DNA of 64,000 nt, from positions 1-64,000 of the forward strand of contig JANQKE010000011.1 of NCBI GenBank assembly GCA_028281265.1, in the 5' to 3' direction. Source of the DNA: Alphaproteobacteria bacterium (GTDB taxonomy: Bacteria; Pseudomonadota; Alphaproteobacteria; DSM-16000; Inquilinaceae). The notes below the pieces were generated by a model. That model worked only from the letters and a program-made list of their open reading frames with translations, was not told the DNA's origin and ran no database searches. Below are positions 26,081 through 36,105 of this stretch, piece after piece. Position 1 is the stretch's first letter. Each line of letters opens with the position of its first letter. The translations under genes and the position numbers were made by a program.

Positions 26081-27237
26081 CCGTCCTCGTCCTCGCTCGT
26101 CATCACGCCGCCGACGGTGAACAGCCAGGCCGCCAGGGTCTGACCGGCGGGGTCGAGCGGCCGCGGCACGGTCTCCCCGGCGGCGAAGGCCTCGACCCAG
26201 GCCACCTGATCGGTCGGCACCGCATAGGCCTCCCCGTTCACATACAGCACCAGCCCGCCGTCCCGGTCGGAGACCGTGGCCGCCCGCGCCGCCGGATCGA
26301 GCGCGAGGGAGTCGACCGACCCGAGAAGGCCGATCGCGTCCTCCGTCGGCATCGTGTCCAGCAAATCCTCGATCTTCGGTTCGGTGACGAAGCGGGCGAA
26401 CCAGTCGGCGAGCCTCTCCTCGTCGTCGATCATGCGCCGCAACAGCCCCCGCAGACGATCGAGATCGGCGGCACCGATATGCGCCCCCGCACCGGCAACG
26501 GGCGGGCGGCCGGGGTCGGCGAACCGGGCGAACTCGCCTTCCCGATCCGTCACCGCACCGGCCAGGCCCAACAGGGCCTGTTCGGCACTCGGCGCCCGGA
26601 AGCCGACCGAATAGGTCAGCGACGGCTCGATCGCCACGCCGTCATGGGCGAAGCCCGGCGGGATGTAGAGCATGTCGCCGGGTTCGAGGACCCAGTCCTC
26701 GACCGCTTCGAAACCGGGCAGGAGCTTGAGGTCCGGGTGCGGCTGGAGCCGCGTGTCGCCGTCGCAGCGACCGCCGACCCGCCACCGCCGGCTGCCCATG
26801 CCCTGGATCAGGAAGACGTCGTAATGGTCGAAATGCGGGCCCACGCCGCCCTGGGGGGCGGCGAAGGAGACCATGATATCGTCGACCCGCCAGGCCGGCA
26901 GGAAGGCGAACCGCTCGCGCAGGCGTGCGACCGCCGGCATCCAGCAATCGGCCGCCTGGACCAGCAGCGACCAGCCCCGCACCGGCAGGGCCGCCAGCAC
27001 CGCCTCCGTGAAGGGGCCGTGGTCGACGGCGTAGTCGGCCGGCCCGTCCCCGGTGCGGTGCACCAGACGGGCCTCGGCCGCCGGCTCCATGGCCAGCCCG
27101 CCGAGATCGTCCGGGTCGATCGGGTCGACGAAATCGGCGAACGCGCCGCGCAGCAAGGCCGGACGGCGCTGCCAGACCCCGGCCAGGAAAGCCTCGACCG
27201 TCATGGTGCCCAAGGGCGGGGCGGGTTGGCTGGACAT
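26077..27237 (-). CDS. roxA: RoxA-like ribosomal protein L16 arginine hydroxylase
   Basis: 386 residues from the ATG preceded by GGAGAGGTCCACCCG. The JmjC/cupin core shows the iron triad HFDHYD (H135, D137) and GFAHDG (H198). FLIQGMGSRRWRVGGR and LLPGFEAVEDWVLEPGDMLY match YcfD/RoxA proteins, which hydroxylate an arginine of L16 with 2-oxoglutarate and Fe(II). The C-terminal region with the winged-helix end is present, so it is full length. It is monocistronic, or coupled at most to the doubtful downstream remnant. Confidence 0.9.
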   Translation of the reverse strand: MSSQPAPPLGTMTVEAFLAGVWQRRPALLRGAFADFVDPIDPDDLGGLAMEPAAEARLVHRTGDGPADYAVDHGPFTEAVLAALPVRGWSLLVQAADCWMPAVARLRERFAFLPAWRVDDIMVSFAAPQGGVGPHFDHYDVFLIQGMGSRRWRVGGRCDGDTRLQPHPDLKLLPGFEAVEDWVLEPGDMLYIPPGFAHDGVAIEPSLTYSVGFRAPSAEQALLGLAGAVTDREGEFARFADPGRPPVAGAGAHIGAADLDRLRGLLRRMIDDEERLADWFARFVTEPKIEDLLDTMPTEDAIGLLGSVDSLALDPAARAATVSDRDGGLVLYVNGEAYAVPTDQVAWVEAFAAGETVPRPLDPAGQTLAAWLFTVGGVMTSEDEDG

Positions 27238-27417
27238 CGGGTGGACCTCTCCGACGTTGCGGGCTTTCAACGGGGTGTCGCCCGACGCGACGGCCCCGGC
27301 GCGCCGGTCTGATGTCTCGGCGTGCGAGGCGTCAAGGGCGGCGCAGCCGGTTCACCGTTGACGTCCGGAACGCCTCAAGACAGCCCATATCAGAGACAAC
27401 CCGTTGAGGATCCACAT

Positions 27418-27933
27418 CTACCGGTCGTAGGCAAGCAGCGATTTGACCGGGATGTCGAGCGTGTCCCGACCGTTCAGGAAGGTCAGCTCGATGATGCAGG
27501 CCGCCCCGCGCACATTGGCTTCGACCTTGCGCAGCAGATCGACCGACGCCTTCAAGGTGCCGCCGGTTGCCAGCAGATCGTCGAGCACGACGACTTTTTC
27601 CCCGGGCTTGATGGCGTCCGCCTGGATTTCGATGGTATCCGTGCCGTACTCCAGGGCGTACTCATACCGAATCGTCGGACCGGGAAGCTTGCCCTTCTTC
27701 CGCAGCATCGAAAAGCCGAGCCCCATTTCGTGCGCCAGGGGGGCCGCGGTCAGGAACCCCCGGCTTTCCACCCCGATCAGCCGATCGGGTTGCATCGGCG
27801 CGACCACGGCGGCGAGTTGCCGGACGGTCTCCCGCCAGGCCCCGGCATTCGCGAGCAGGGTGGAGATGTCGTAGAACAGGATGCCGGGCTTTGGGAAATC
27901 CGGGACTTCGCGGATATGCTGCTTGAGATCCAT
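27418..27933 (-). CDS. apt: adenine phosphoribosyltransferase
   Basis: 171 residues from [17 protein letters not shown]; an upstream in-frame ATG at 27972 is less likely. [27 protein letters not shown] and the PRPP loop [13 protein letters not shown] are diagnostic. The enzyme salvages adenine to AMP with PRPP in the cytosol. It is divergent from the lipid-transport operon that begins at 28095. No regulatory site was identified. Confidence 0.95.
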   Translation of the reverse strand: MDLKQHIREVPDFPKPGILFYDISTLLANAGAWRETVRQLAAVVAPMQPDRLIGVESRGFLTAAPLAHEMGLGFSMLRKKGKLPGPTIRYEYALEYGTDTIEIQADAIKPGEKVVVLDDLLATGGTLKASVDLLRKVEANVRGAACIIELTFLNGRDTLDIPVKSLLAYDR

Positions 27934-28094
27934 CAGCGGCGGGTCCAGCCAACGAGGGAAGAGGGGATGCATTCGAGCGATCAGCGCCCGATCGGCACCG
28001 GCGGCCAGACCATGACCGATGCCGGCCGGGACGACAAGCCGCTCGCCGCCCCGATCCCGCCGGGCCGTCCCGGCGCGGTTCGCGCGGGGCGGCC

Positions 28095-29297
28095 GTGACG
28101 GTGGCGACCGCCAATCCGATCCGCGCCCGGCAGGGCGGGCAGCGACGACCCGGCCGCGGCCCCGCGGAACGATCGCCGGCCGCGCTGTCGAGCGACCGGC
28201 AGGGCGATGCGTTGACCCTGAGCCTGTCGGGGCCGTGGACGCTCGCCACGGTCAGCCGGATCAACCCGGAGGTCGAGGCCGCCCTGACGCCCGGCCCGCG
28301 CCGCCTGGTGATCGACGGCAGCGGTGTGACGGCGCTCGATACGGCCGGCGGCTGGCTGATCGAGCGCAGCCTGCGCCATGTCCGGGCCGGGGGCGGCCGT
28401 GCGGAGGTGACCGGCCTGCGCGACGATCTGGCCGGCCTGCTGGCGGCCGTCGCCGGCACCGACGAGCAGGCCGACGTCGCCGACCACCGGCCACCGAAGC
28501 TGATCGAGATCGTCAACCATCTCGGCGCGGCCACGTTCGACGTCTGCCGCGCGGCCAAGGAGCTGATCAACTTCTTCGGCCTGATCCTGGTTCGGGCGAC
28601 CGGGGTGATCCTCCAGCCCCGGCGGATGCGACCGGCGGCCCTGGTCACCCATATGGAGAACACGGGCCTCAACGCGATGCCGATCGTGGGCCTGCTGTCG
28701 TTCCTGATCGGCGTCGTGCTGGCCTATCAGGGGGCGGCCCAACTCCGCCAGTTCGGGGCCGAGATCTTCGTGGTCAACCTGCTCGGGGTGTCGATCCTGC
28801 GGGAGCTGGGCGTGCTGCTGACCGCGATCATCGTCGCCGGCCGGTCGGGCTCCGCGTTCACGGCCGAGATCGGGGCGATGAAGGGCAACCAGGAGATCGA
28901 CGCGATGACCACCCTCGGTCTCGACCCGGTCGATATCCTGGTGCTGCCGCGGGTCATCGCGCTGATGATCACGCTGCCGCTGCTGGCCTTCTTCGCCTCG
29001 ATCATGGGACTGCTCGGCGGCGGGCTGATGAGCTGGGTCGCGCTGGGGGTCACCCCTTACGCCTTCATCGAGCAGTTCCAGTTGTCGATCCCGATCGAGA
29101 ATTTCTGGGTCGGGATCGTCAAGGCGCCGGTGTTCGCGTTCACCATCGCGATGGTCGGCTGCTACGAAGGGCTCAAGGTCACCGGTACGGCCGACAGCGT
29201 GGGCCGGCAGACGACCCGCTCGGTGGTCGAATCGATCTTCCTGGTGATCGTGCTGGACGCGCTGTTCTCCGTGCTGTTCGCGCGGCTGGGGGTGTGA
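28095..29297 (+). CDS. mlaE: MlaE-type permease with N-terminal STAS domain
   Basis: 400 residues. The N terminus (about 35-120) is a STAS-like domain ([38 protein letters not shown]). It is followed by the MlaE permease: [60 protein letters not shown]. It forms the inner-membrane channel of an MCE lipid transporter. It overlaps the ATPase gene at TGATG. The STAS fusion is common in Alphaproteobacteria, replacing a separate MlaB. Confidence 0.9.
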   Translation: MTVATANPIRARQGGQRRPGRGPAERSPAALSSDRQGDALTLSLSGPWTLATVSRINPEVEAALTPGPRRLVIDGSGVTALDTAGGWLIERSLRHVRAGGGRAEVTGLRDDLAGLLAAVAGTDEQADVADHRPPKLIEIVNHLGAATFDVCRAAKELINFFGLILVRATGVILQPRRMRPAALVTHMENTGLNAMPIVGLLSFLIGVVLAYQGAAQLRQFGAEIFVVNLLGVSILRELGVLLTAIIVAGRSGSAFTAEIGAMKGNQEIDAMTTLGLDPVDILVLPRVIALMITLPLLAFFASIMGLLGGGLMSWVALGVTPYAFIEQFQLSIPIENFWVGIVKAPVFAFTIAMVGCYEGLKVTGTADSVGRQTTRSVVESIFLVIVLDALFSVLFARLGV

Positions 29298-30163
29298 TGC
29301 CCGAAGCGCCCGTCCCCGACGCCGTGCCGCAGGCATCCGAGCCGGCGGGCGTCCCGCCGATCGAGGTCTGCGATCTGGTCACCCGGTTCGGCCCCCAGAC
29401 CGTGCATGACGGCCTGAACCTGCGCGTGCGCCGGGGCGAGGTGCTGGGGGTCGTGGGCGGCTCCGGCACCGGCAAGTCGGTCCTGCTCAAGGAGATCGTC
29501 AGCCTGATCCGGCCGGCGGCGGGAACGGTCAGCCTGCTTGGCACGGACATGCACCGGGCCGAGCGCCGGCAGCGGGAGGCGGCGCTGCGCCGGACCGGCG
29601 TGCTGTTCCAGGACGGGGCGCTGTTCTCCTCCCTGACGGTGGCGCAGAACATCCAAGTCCCGCTGCGGGAATACACCGACCTGCCGCAACGGCTGATCGA
29701 CGAGATCACCCGGGTCAAGATCGCCATGGTCGGCCTGCCAGCCCATGCCGGGGCCAAGCTGCCCTCGGAGCTGTCGGGCGGCATGCGCAAGCGCGCCGGG
29801 CTGGCCCGCGCCCTGGCGCTGGACCCGGAAGTCGTGTTCCTGGACGAGCCGACCGCGGGGCTCGACCCGATCGGTGCGGCCAGGTTCGACCGGCTGATCC
29901 TGGACCTGTCCCGCAGTCTCAGGCTGACCGTGTTCATGGTGACCCATGACCTCGACAGCCTGGGCACGATCTGCGACCGCATTGCCGCGCTGATCGACAA
30001 GAGGATCCTGGTCGACACGATGGAGGCGCTGATGGCCCACGACCATCCCTGGATCAGGGACTATTTCCACGGCCCCCGGGCCCGGGCGGCGATGGAGTCG
30101 ATCGACCGCGCGGGCGCGATGGGCCACGGCGCGCCGGCGCCGCGGGCCGCGGCGGGGGACTGA
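29297..30163 (+). CDS. mlaF: MlaF-type ABC ATPase
   Basis: 288 residues. Walker A GGSGTGKS at 54-61, ABC signature LSGGM, Walker B VVFLDEPTAGLDP and H-loop VTHD are all present. YTDLPQRLIDEI and RTGVLFQDGALFSSLTVAQN are typical of the MlaF/Ttg2A subfamily. It powers phospholipid traffic between membranes together with the permease and the MCE protein that follows after six bases. Confidence 0.93.
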   Translation: MPEAPVPDAVPQASEPAGVPPIEVCDLVTRFGPQTVHDGLNLRVRRGEVLGVVGGSGTGKSVLLKEIVSLIRPAAGTVSLLGTDMHRAERRQREAALRRTGVLFQDGALFSSLTVAQNIQVPLREYTDLPQRLIDEITRVKIAMVGLPAHAGAKLPSELSGGMRKRAGLARALALDPEVVFLDEPTAGLDPIGAARFDRLILDLSRSLRLTVFMVTHDLDSLGTICDRIAALIDKRILVDTMEALMAHDHPWIRDYFHGPRARAAMESIDRAGAMGHGAPAPRAAAGD

Positions 30164-30169
30164 CCGGCC

Positions 30170-31165
30170 ATGGAGACCCGGGCAAGCTACATCCTCGTCG
30201 GCTCCTTCGTCGCGGTGCTGATGCTGGGTCTGGTGGCGTTCGTCGGCTGGCTGGGCGGCACCTCGCTGACCCAGACCTACGACCGCTACCGCATCCTGTT
30301 CGAAGGCACGGTGACCGGATTGCAGATCGGCAGCCCCGTTCGGTTCCAGGGCATCACGGTCGGTTCGGTCGCCAGCATCCGGCTCGACCCCACCAATATC
30401 GACCGAGTCCTGGTCGTGGTGGATCTGGAACCGGGCACCCCGGTGCGCGAAGGCAGCGTCGCCACCTTGCAGGCGCAAGGCATCACCGGCGTGGTGTTCG
30501 TCCTGATCTCCGGCGGCGAGGGCACGCCGCCGCTGCGGGCCGACGCCGGCGCGCCGGACCGGCCGCCGCTGATCGACAGCCAGCCCTCCGGCTTGCAGGC
30601 GGCCTTCGACGCCATTCCGGCGGTGGTCGAAGGGGTCAACGACCTGATCGCCCGGGCCAACACGCTGCTGGGCCCGGACAACCAGCGATCGATCACCGAG
30701 ATCCTGATCAACGTCAACACGCTGTCGGCCGCCCTGGCGGACCAGGCGGCGACCTTCGACTCGACGTTGGAGAACACCAATCAGGTGCTCGAGAACCTGG
30801 CCGCGATCACCACCGATATCCGCGACCGCTCAGGCCCGCTGCTCGATCAGGCCCAGGCGACGCTGGCGAGCGCGGAAGCCGGCCTCGATACCGCGTCGTC
30901 GGAGTTCGCGCTGACGGCCGCGGAGGTCCGGGACCTGTCGGATGCGTTCCAGCGCTCGGCGGACCAGGTGACCGCCCTGATCCAGGAGAACCGGGTCGGC
31001 ATCCAGACATTCACCGAGAACGGGCTGTTCGAGTTCACGCTGATGGTGGCGGAGATCCGGCAGCTCGCCAACAACCTGTCCCGCGTGGCCGAAGGCCTGG
31101 AGCGGGACCGGGCGAATTTCCTGTTCGGCGGCGGCCAGGGGGTGAACGCCAATGTCAACCGGTAA
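30170..31165 (+). CDS. mlaD: MlaD/MCE substrate-binding protein
   Basis: 331 residues. One N-terminal membrane helix (ILVGSFVAVLMLGLVAFVGW) precedes the MCE domain (LQIGSPVRFQGITVGSVASI, ATLQAQGITGVVFVLISGG). A long helical region with coiled-coil character follows (about 150-320), probably forming a tunnel or bridge in the periplasm. It overlaps the lipoprotein gene by 14 bases. Confidence 0.92.
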   Translation: METRASYILVGSFVAVLMLGLVAFVGWLGGTSLTQTYDRYRILFEGTVTGLQIGSPVRFQGITVGSVASIRLDPTNIDRVLVVVDLEPGTPVREGSVATLQAQGITGVVFVLISGGEGTPPLRADAGAPDRPPLIDSQPSGLQAAFDAIPAVVEGVNDLIARANTLLGPDNQRSITEILINVNTLSAALADQAATFDSTLENTNQVLENLAAITTDIRDRSGPLLDQAQATLASAEAGLDTASSEFALTAAEVRDLSDAFQRSADQVTALIQENRVGIQTFTENGLFEFTLMVAEIRQLANNLSRVAEGLERDRANFLFGGGQGVNANVNR

Positions 31166-31811
31166 GCCCGTAGCGCCGGTCGGCCGGCGACGGACCCTGG
31201 TCCTGCTGGCCACGGCCGGCGGCGTCGCAGCATTGCCGGGCTGTGCCGGCATCCCGCTCGCCGGCACCCCCAACACGCTCTACACCCTGACGCCGAAAAG
31301 CACGTTCGACCCGGACCTGCCGACGGTGTCGTGGCAGTTGCTGGTCGAGCTGCCGGTGGCCGCCGCCGGGCTCGACACCACCCGCATCGCGCTGACCGAG
31401 AACTATCTCCAGCTCGACTACTACGCCCAGGCGTCCTGGACCGAGCGGGCACCGATCATGGTGCAGACGCTGATGATGGAGAGCTTCGAGAACAGCGGCC
31501 GCATCATCTCGATCGGGCGCGAGACCTTCGGGCTGCGCTCGGACTTCGTCCTGAAGTCCGAGCTCCGGGAGTTCCAGGCGGACTACCTCGAGGGCCGCCG
31601 GGTCCGGGTGCGGATCAACGCCAAGCTGGTGCGCAATCCGCAGCGCGCGATCATCGCCGGCGCGACCTTCGAGCGCATCGAACCGATCCGCGGCGTCGCG
31701 TTCATCGACATCGTCCGGGCGTTCGACGATGCCCTGGGCGGGGTGATGCGCGACCTGGTCGGCTGGGCCCTGATCGAAGGGGAGCGGAACTGGATCGAAC
31801 AGCCGCGATGA
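31152..31811 (+). CDS. ABC transport auxiliary lipoprotein
   Basis: 219 residues with a basic N terminus, hydrophobic stretch LVLLATAGGVAA and a candidate lipid-attachment Cys at 31 (LPGC). The body (WQLLVELPVAAAGLDTTRIA, IVRAFDDALGGVMRDLVGWA) matches the auxiliary lipoprotein family (PqiC-like) found downstream of mlaD in Alphaproteobacteria. It probably anchors the transporter at the outer membrane. It overlaps both neighbours. Confidence 0.85.
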   Translation: MSTGKPVAPVGRRRTLVLLATAGGVAALPGCAGIPLAGTPNTLYTLTPKSTFDPDLPTVSWQLLVELPVAAAGLDTTRIALTENYLQLDYYAQASWTERAPIMVQTLMMESFENSGRIISIGRETFGLRSDFVLKSELREFQADYLEGRRVRVRINAKLVRNPQRAIIAGATFERIEPIRGVAFIDIVRAFDDALGGVMRDLVGWALIEGERNWIEQPR

Positions 31812-32848
31812 AGCCGGGGCGGCGAGGAACCGGGCGGCACGCCCGCATCGGGGCCGGTATCGCCCTGGTGCTGGCCGCGCTGGGCGGGCCGGTCGGGGCG
31901 CAGACCGGCGACCCGGAGGTGCTGATCGTCGGCACCGGGGATCCGCGCGGCCTCTACGTCCCTGCGGGCTACGCCCTGGCCCAGATCGTCGGGATGACCG
32001 CCCCCGACGTGCCGGCACTGGCGATCGAGCAGACCGGCGGGTCGATCGAAAACCTGGTCCGGCTGCGGGACGGGGAGTTCGATCTGGTGATCGCGACCTC
32101 CGGCCGGGCCTACCAGGCCGTCAACGGGCTGCCGCCGTTCGATGCGTTGACCGCCGTGCGGGACCTCGAAGCGGTGCTGTCGCTCTATCCCGAGCCGCTG
32201 ACCGTGATCGCCCGCGCCGAGGCCGATGTGACGACGCTGGACGATCTGTGGGGGAAGCGGATCAATCTCGGCGTGCCGGGCACGGCGACGCGGGAGCTGC
32301 TCGACCTGCTGCTCGACGCCCAGGGCTGGGCGGCCGAGCAGGCGTTCACCCAGGCGCTGGAGCTTCCGATCGCCGATCAGCATATCGCGCTGTGCAGCGG
32401 GGCGGTGGATGCGGTCGCCTATATCTCCGCGGTGCCCAGCAGCACCGTCGCCGTCCTGGCGGAGGCCTGCCCGGTCACCTTCGTGGCGATCGAGGGCGAC
32501 GTGGTCGAGCGGATCCTGGCCGGCGCCCCCTATCTGGCGCCGACCGTGCTGCCGGCCGGCGCGTATGCGGGTCTCGACCGGGCGGTGCCGACGATCGGTC
32601 CTTCGGCCCTTCTGGTGACCCGCCGCGGGCAGCGGGCGGCGTGGACGGAGGCGATCCTGCAGTCGCTGCGGACGCGCGCGGCGCTGGCGGCGGACCTGCA
32701 TCCGGTCCTGGCCGGGTTCGATGCGGCGGCCCCCCTGGCGGGCGCGGCCTTCCTGCCCCCGCATGAGGGCGTGCGGACCGCCCTGCAGCGTCCCGCGTCC
32801 GCTCGGACGCAGGACGCTGCAGCGACCGGGGACCGGGACGGCGGGTAG
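31808..32848 (+). CDS. TAXI-family solute-binding protein
   Basis: 346 residues with a signal peptide (IGAGIALVLAALGGPVGAQT). The TAXI pattern is clear: GTGDPRGLYVPAGYALAQIV, ALAIEQTGGSIENLVRLRDG and ELDLVIA-type strands, then LDDLWGKRINLGVPGTATRE. Such proteins bind small organic acids for TRAP transporters. No TRAP membrane gene is nearby. Its start overlaps the lipoprotein stop (ATGA), so it is expressed with the Mla-like operon and may serve it or be a stand-alone receptor. Confidence 0.87.
   Translation: MKPGRRGTGRHARIGAGIALVLAALGGPVGAQTGDPEVLIVGTGDPRGLYVPAGYALAQIVGMTAPDVPALAIEQTGGSIENLVRLRDGEFDLVIATSGRAYQAVNGLPPFDALTAVRDLEAVLSLYPEPLTVIARAEADVTTLDDLWGKRINLGVPGTATRELLDLLLDAQGWAAEQAFTQALELPIADQHIALCSGAVDAVAYISAVPSSTVAVLAEACPVTFVAIEGDVVERILAGAPYLAPTVLPAGAYAGLDRAVPTIGPSALLVTRRGQRAAWTEAILQSLRTRAALAADLHPVLAGFDAAAPLAGAAFLPPHEGVRTALQRPASARTQDAAATGDRDGG
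32783..32822. terminator. long hairpin at the 3' end of the TAXI gene
   Basis: CTGCAGCGTCC, one mismatch, GCGTCCG, a two-base loop, then the complementary arm CGGACGC and GGACGCTGCAG: 18 pairs with a single mismatch. It lies within the last codons, just before the convergent exporter operon. It could terminate transcription or be a REP-like insertion that was read into the gene. Confidence 0.6.
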
Positions 32849-32873
32849 GATCCGGGCCGACCCGCCGTCCGTC

Positions 32874-34106
32874 CTATTCGTGCCGCAGCGCGTCGATCGG
32901 GTTCAGGCCGGCGGCCCGCTGGGCGGGGAAGAACCCGAAAAGCACGCCGATCCCGGCCGAGGCCGCCAGCGCCAGCACCACCACGGGCAGGTCGATCGTC
33001 CCCGGCCATCCGGCCGCCGACGCCACGCCCAGCGACCCCGCGGCCCCCAGGGCGACGCCGATCGCCCCGCCGATCCCGCACAGACAGATCGCCTCCACCA
33101 GGAACTGCGCCCGGATGTCGGACGGGCGGGCACCGACGGCGATCCTCAGGCCGATCTCCCGGGTCCGTTCGGTGACCGAAACCAGCATGATGTTCATGAT
33201 CCCGATCCCGCCGACGATCAGCGCCACCCCGGCGGTCGCGGCGAGCAGAATCCCCAACGTGCGCTGCGTCTGGGTCCGCGCACTGATCAACTCGGTCAGG
33301 TTGCGGACCCGGAAATCGTCCTGGCCGCCGGGCGGGACACCGCGGCGGTCCCGGAGCACATCGGCGATCCGGTCTTCGACATAGCCCTGCGGCAGCCCGT
33401 CGAGGGCTTCGGCCAGCACGGTGTCGACGGGGTTCGGGACGATCTCATGGCCGCCGAGCAGCCGGCTGCGGGCCGTGGTGATCGGCACGATCAGCACGTC
33501 GTCATTGTCGGTCCCCCAGCTCGACTGGCCCTTCTCTCCCAACAGGCCGACGATCCGGAACGGCACCCCGTCGACCCGGATCGCGGCATCGATGGGAGTC
33601 GCACCGCCGAACAACTCGGTCGCCACGGTCTGGCCGACCAGGGCGACCTTGGCGCCGGCCCGCACGTCCGACGCTGTGATGTTGCGGCCTTCGATCAGCG
33701 GCCAGTCACGCACTTCGAGATACGCCTCGTCCGTGCCGACCAGGCTGGTGGGCCAGTTCACCCCGATGCCGACCACCGTCGACCGGCCGCGCAGCATCCC
33801 GGACACCGCCCGCACGCCGTCGACCCGGTCCCGCAGGCTTTCGACATCCCGGTCGGTGAAGGGTATCCGCCCTTCCTCCCCCCCTTGGCGCGGGCCGTCG
33901 TCGACCGACCGCGGGGTGATGGTGATCAGGTTGGTGCCCAGCGTGTTGATGAACCTGTCGATCTCCCGCCCCGCCCCTTGGCTGATCGACACCATAACGA
34001 TCACCGCGGCCACCCCGATGATGATGCCGAGCATGGCCAGGATCGTACGCAAGGCGTTGGCCCGCAGGGCTCTGAGGGCGGTGGCCAGGGTCGCGGCAAA
34101 GCTCAT
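32874..34106 (-). CDS. MacB/FtsX-type ABC transporter permease
   Basis: 410 residues. N-terminal helix ILAMLGIIIGVAAVIVMVSI is followed by a large periplasmic domain and three C-terminal helices, including GVALIVGGIGIMNIMLVSVT, then ERTREIGLRIAVGARPSDIR. That is the MacB permease signature. It is the last gene of a three-gene exporter operon, overlapping the ATPase gene by four bases. Substrate unknown; antibiotic or lipopeptide export is typical. Confidence 0.9.
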   Translation of the reverse strand: MSFAATLATALRALRANALRTILAMLGIIIGVAAVIVMVSISQGAGREIDRFINTLGTNLITITPRSVDDGPRQGGEEGRIPFTDRDVESLRDRVDGVRAVSGMLRGRSTVVGIGVNWPTSLVGTDEAYLEVRDWPLIEGRNITASDVRAGAKVALVGQTVATELFGGATPIDAAIRVDGVPFRIVGLLGEKGQSSWGTDNDDVLIVPITTARSRLLGGHEIVPNPVDTVLAEALDGLPQGYVEDRIADVLRDRRGVPPGGQDDFRVRNLTELISARTQTQRTLGILLAATAGVALIVGGIGIMNIMLVSVTERTREIGLRIAVGARPSDIRAQFLVEAICLCGIGGAIGVALGAAGSLGVASAAGWPGTIDLPVVVLALAASAGIGVLFGFFPAQRAAGLNPIDALRHE

Positions 34107-34852
34107 CGGCCGGTATCCTCGACCAGGCGGCCGTCCCGGAAGGTCAGCCGGCGGCGCGCATGGGCGGCGATCTCCGCCTCGTGGGTGACCAGGATGATCG
34201 TGATCCCCTCGGCGTTCAGCGCGCCGAACAGCGTCATGATCTCCGCCGAGGTGGCGGTGTCCAACGCACCGGTCGGCTCGTCGGCCAACAGCAGGCGCGG
34301 TCGGGTGACCAGGGCGCGGGCGATCGCCACCCGCTGCTGCTGGCCGCCGGATAGCTGGGTCGGCCAGTGGTCGGCCCGGTCGGCCAGGCCGACCCGGTCG
34401 AGCGCGGCCAGCGCGCGGCGGCGGCGGTCCCGGGCCGAGAGCCCGGCATAGAGCAACGGCAGGGCGACGTTGTCGGTCGCCCGGGTGCGCGGCAGCAGGT
34501 TGAACTGCTGGAACACGAACCCGACGGTGCGGTTGCGGAACGCCGCCAGCGCCGGAGCCGGCAGGCGTTCCAGCGGCGTGCCGTCGATCGCCAGGGTGCC
34601 GTGACTGGGCCGGTCCAGCGCCCCCAAGAGGTTCATGAACGTCGACTTGCCCGACCCCGACGGCCCCATGATGGCGACGTAGTCGCCGGCGGCGATGTCG
34701 AGATCGACATCGGTCAGCGCGACGACGTCGCCGCCGCCCATCCGATAGGTTTTGCCCAGCGCATGGCAGCGGATCAGCGGCGCATCGGCCGCCGGACGGG
34801 GCCGGCGCGCCGCGCGGCCGCCCCCCGGCACGGCGCGGTCGAACAGCCTCAC
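34103..34852 (-). CDS. MacB/LolD-type ABC ATPase
   Basis: 249 residues. Walker A GPSGSGKST, LSGGQQQRVAIARALVTR, LLLADEPTGALD and ILVTHE are all present. The N-terminal extension of about 25 residues before the core is basic. It pairs with the MacB-like permease downstream and the adaptor upstream; both junctions overlap by four bases. Confidence 0.93.
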   Translation of the reverse strand: MRLFDRAVPGGGRAARRPRPAADAPLIRCHALGKTYRMGGGDVVALTDVDLDIAAGDYVAIMGPSGSGKSTFMNLLGALDRPSHGTLAIDGTPLERLPAPALAAFRNRTVGFVFQQFNLLPRTRATDNVALPLLYAGLSARDRRRRALAALDRVGLADRADHWPTQLSGGQQQRVAIARALVTRPRLLLADEPTGALDTATSAEIMTLFGALNAEGITIILVTHEAEIAAHARRRLTFRDGRLVEDTGR

Positions 34853-36096
34853 GACGCCGCCTCCACCACGCGCAGGACGACCTCGTCGCCGACGGCGAGC
34901 CGACCGCCGGTCACTTCCGCCACCCGGTCGTCGATCAGCCCGATAGCGACCGACCGGGCTTCGATGGAGCCGTCGGCGCGGGCGACCCAGAGCTGTGCCC
35001 GCGGCTCCCGGCTCCGGCGCTCGGCCCGGTCGCCGCCGGTATCGGTGCCGGGGTCGGTGCCGGCCGCATCGGCGGCGGCGATCAGGGCTTCCGCGGCGGC
35101 CCCACGCGGCCGGAAGCGGAGCGCTTCGACCGGCACGGTGAGCACATCGTCCCGCTCCCCGGTCAGGATCTCCACCGTCGCCGTCATGCCCGGCAGCAGA
35201 AGCGTCTCGGGGTTCGCGGCGGCGATGATCACCGAATAGGTCACCACCGCCTGCTCGGTATCCGCGCCCAGACGCACCTGTTCGACCACACCGTCGAACC
35301 GGCGATCGGGATAGGCGTCGACGGTGAACTCGACCGGGGCACCGGCCCGCACCTGGCCGATATCGGCCTCGTCCACCTGGGCGTCGATTTCGATCAGCGA
35401 GAGGTCCTGGGCGATGGTGAACAGCGTCGGTGCGGCGAACGAAGCGGCCACCGTCTGCCCGGGATCGACCTGACGGTCGATCACCACGCCGTCGATCGGG
35501 GAGCGGATCTCCGTACGGTCGAGGTCGATCTCCGCGGATCGCAGCGACGCCCGCGCACGGGCGCGTTGGGCTTGGGCGTCGGCGATCTGCGCCTCGGCCA
35601 CGGCGATGTCGGCCTGCGTGGTCTCGAAGCCGGCCAGGGCGGCGTCCAGCGCCTGATCGGACACCGTGCCGCGGTCCCGCAGCGCCAGGGTGCGGTCGAG
35701 ATCACGGCTGGCTTGCGTGAACAGCGCCCGGGCCCGGTCCCGGCGGGCCTGCTGCAGCCGCAGATTGGCCTGGGCAACGGCGACCGCGGCCTCCGCCTCG
35801 GCCACCCGGGTGGCGAAGGTGCGCGGGTCGATCCGGGCGATCAGTTGTCCCCGGGTCACCGGATCGTTGAAGTCGGCCAGCACCTCGGAGACCAAGCCCG
35901 ACAGCTCCGAGCCGACCTCCACCGTCACCAGCGGGGAGACCGAGCCAGCCGTCGACACCAGCGCCCGGACCGAGCCACGGTCGACCGTGGCGGTGCGCAG
36001 GTCGACCATGGGCTCTCCGCCGCGGGCCCAGAACCACCAGCCGCCGGTGCCGGCCAGGCCCAACACCAGGACGAATGTCACGATCCACCGCAGCAT
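34849..36096 (-). CDS. MacA-like periplasmic adaptor
   Basis: 415 residues: N-terminal membrane anchor (IVTFVLVLGLAGTGGWWFWA), lipoyl-like half motifs (VSTAGSVSPLVTVEVGSELS), a helical hairpin (about 95-190, heptads rich in Ala/Arg/Glu), then IRSPIDGVVIDRQVDPGQTV and beta-barrel domains. It bridges the MacB-like transporter to an outer-membrane factor not encoded here. It is the first gene of the operon. Confidence 0.9.
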   Translation of the reverse strand: MLRWIVTFVLVLGLAGTGGWWFWARGGEPMVDLRTATVDRGSVRALVSTAGSVSPLVTVEVGSELSGLVSEVLADFNDPVTRGQLIARIDPRTFATRVAEAEAAVAVAQANLRLQQARRDRARALFTQASRDLDRTLALRDRGTVSDQALDAALAGFETTQADIAVAEAQIADAQAQRARARASLRSAEIDLDRTEIRSPIDGVVIDRQVDPGQTVAASFAAPTLFTIAQDLSLIEIDAQVDEADIGQVRAGAPVEFTVDAYPDRRFDGVVEQVRLGADTEQAVVTYSVIIAAANPETLLLPGMTATVEILTGERDDVLTVPVEALRFRPRGAAAEALIAAADAAGTDPGTDTGGDRAERRSREPRAQLWVARADGSIEARSVAIGLIDDRVAEVTGGRLAVGDEVVLRVVEAAS

Positions 36097-36105
36097 CGGT
36101 GCCTT